64,000 bases of DNA from Xylophilus rhododendri (lineage in GTDB: Bacteria; Pseudomonadota; Gammaproteobacteria; Burkholderiales; Burkholderiaceae_C): NCBI RefSeq assembly GCF_009906855.1, contig NZ_CP047650.1, forward strand, positions 3,658,001 through 3,722,000, written 5' to 3'. Both the position numbers and the translations under genes were made by a program. The notes below the pieces were generated by a model that searched no databases, was not told the origin of the DNA, and saw only the letters and a list, made by a program, of their open reading frames with translations. This document shows, piece after piece, positions 63,475-64,000 of the stretch; position 1 is the stretch's first letter, and each line of letters opens with the position of its first letter.

Positions 63475-64000
63475 ATGTCGATGCCACCTCTGGATTCGAA
63501 CGGCGCTTGGTCCGCCCGGACGAAATCGACTTCCGTGCGCAAGACCTGGCGCCATGTCCAGGAGAGCCGGCGCGAAAGCCGGCGCGAAAGCCGGCGCGAT
63601 GTGCACAGCCCGGAACTGGCCGCATTGGCGGAGTGCAACAGCTCGCCTCACGACGACGGCAGTTTTTCGAGCGGCGCCGATGTGCACGCGGCGGCGCTGC
63701 AGACGGACCGGCCGGTGGACGAGCCGCTGGCCGCACTGGTGCTGCGCTACCTCGCGGCCCATCCGTCGGATGAGGGCGACACTGCCCGGGAAATCATGGA
63801 GGATCTGGAGAAACTCGGCCATGTGCTGGACATGAAGCTGGTGGCCTCGGCCTGCCACCACCTGGTCGGTGCCCAGAAGCTGGTGGGAACGGCCATCGCG
63901 GGCAGCCACATGAAGACCTTCCGCCTGCCGCAGACCGGCGAGCGGCCGGCCCTGCACCTCTCGCAGCTCAACCGCGAAGTGCTGCTGGTGCTGCTGGCCG
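63475..64000 (+). CDS. Paralogous orphan protein, truncated by the window edge
   Basis: ATG 63475 lies 4 nt after the previous stop with GGAGGG upstream; the frame is open to the end of the window (175 codons so far). Residues about 80-175 (LAALVLRYLAAHPSDEGDTA, MKLVASACHHLVGAQKL, LHLSQLNREVLLVLLA) align with the domain at 75-200 of the preceding protein, so the two genes arose by tandem duplication. The N-terminus has a three-fold ESRR repeat encoded by a 12-bp tandem repeat (AGCCGGCGCGAA, about 63556-63591). Function unknown; co-transcribed with its neighbour. Confidence 0.7.
   Translation, partial: MSMPPLDSNGAWSARTKSTSVRKTWRHVQESRRESRRESRRDVHSPELAALAECNSSPHDDGSFSSGADVHAAALQTDRPVDEPLAALVLRYLAAHPSDEGDTAREIMEDLEKLGHVLDMKLVASACHHLVGAQKLVGTAIAGSHMKTFRLPQTGERPALHLSQLNREVLLVLLA

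Overview
The window reads as chromosomal DNA of a high-GC betaproteobacterium. The gene types and spellings (Bug-type solute receptor, small H-NS-like protein, double-length UvrA, LivHMGF cassettes, FCD-type GntR) fit Burkholderiales, most probably Comamonadaceae. Several hrp-type (PIP-box) promoters in front of orphan genes, three cellulase-like genes and a pentatricopeptide-repeat protein hint at a plant-associated or plant-pathogenic species such as an Acidovorax or Xylophilus relative. The taxonomic guess is inference; no rRNA or tRNA gene is present.

Layout. 1-0.6 kb: H-NS-family regulator. 0.8-6.7 kb: heavy-metal type RND efflux operon (adaptor, CzcA-like pump, outer-membrane factor). 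6.8-10.7 kb: small conserved protein, orphan PAS histidine kinase, katG. 10.8-11.5 kb: toxin-first toxin-antitoxin pair. 11.5-12.3 kb: phosphoglycerate mutase on the minus strand. 12.4-24.7 kb: a catabolic cluster for an unidentified acid or lactone (decarboxylase-like CMD protein, two beta-hydroxyacid dehydrogenases, cupin, NIPSNAP, two SDRs, MmgE/PrpD, lactonase-like metallohydrolase) with its own branched-chain-amino-acid-type ABC importer, including a LivM-LivG fusion, and an FCD-type GntR regulator with a perfect palindromic operator. 24.7-31.7 kb: a LysR gene (frameshifted) divergent from a GMC oxidoreductase, isocitrate-lyase-family lyase, Bug receptor, hydroxyacid dehydrogenase and glycerate kinase, which read as a route to glycerate.

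31.6-40 kb (minus strand): trehalose genes (otsA, a GH15 glucanase-type enzyme, otsB) interleaved with three orphan genes: a five-repeat PPR protein, a 210-residue protein, and a roughly 736-residue protein whose C-terminus looks macro/PARG-like. Two of these have perfect TTCGB-N15-TTCGB boxes and the third has an imperfect one. 61.9-64 kb: two tandem paralogous orphan genes behind another PIP-like promoter with a matching YANNRT -10. Together these five genes are the best candidates for an undescribed set of type III effectors.

40-50 kb: an mdtABC-type multidrug efflux operon with its outer-membrane factor. A 620-bp imperfect palindrome separates mdtB from mdtC, and a second palindrome of the same family follows the operon. 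Third-codon-position composition flips from G/T to A/C across these palindromes. 50.7-56 kb: three tandem GH5-like glycosidases. 56-61.7 kb: double-length uvrA. Three genes carry apparent single-base deletions in G/C homopolymers (LysR, the 736-residue orphan and mdtB), so either the assembly has indel errors or these genes are decaying.
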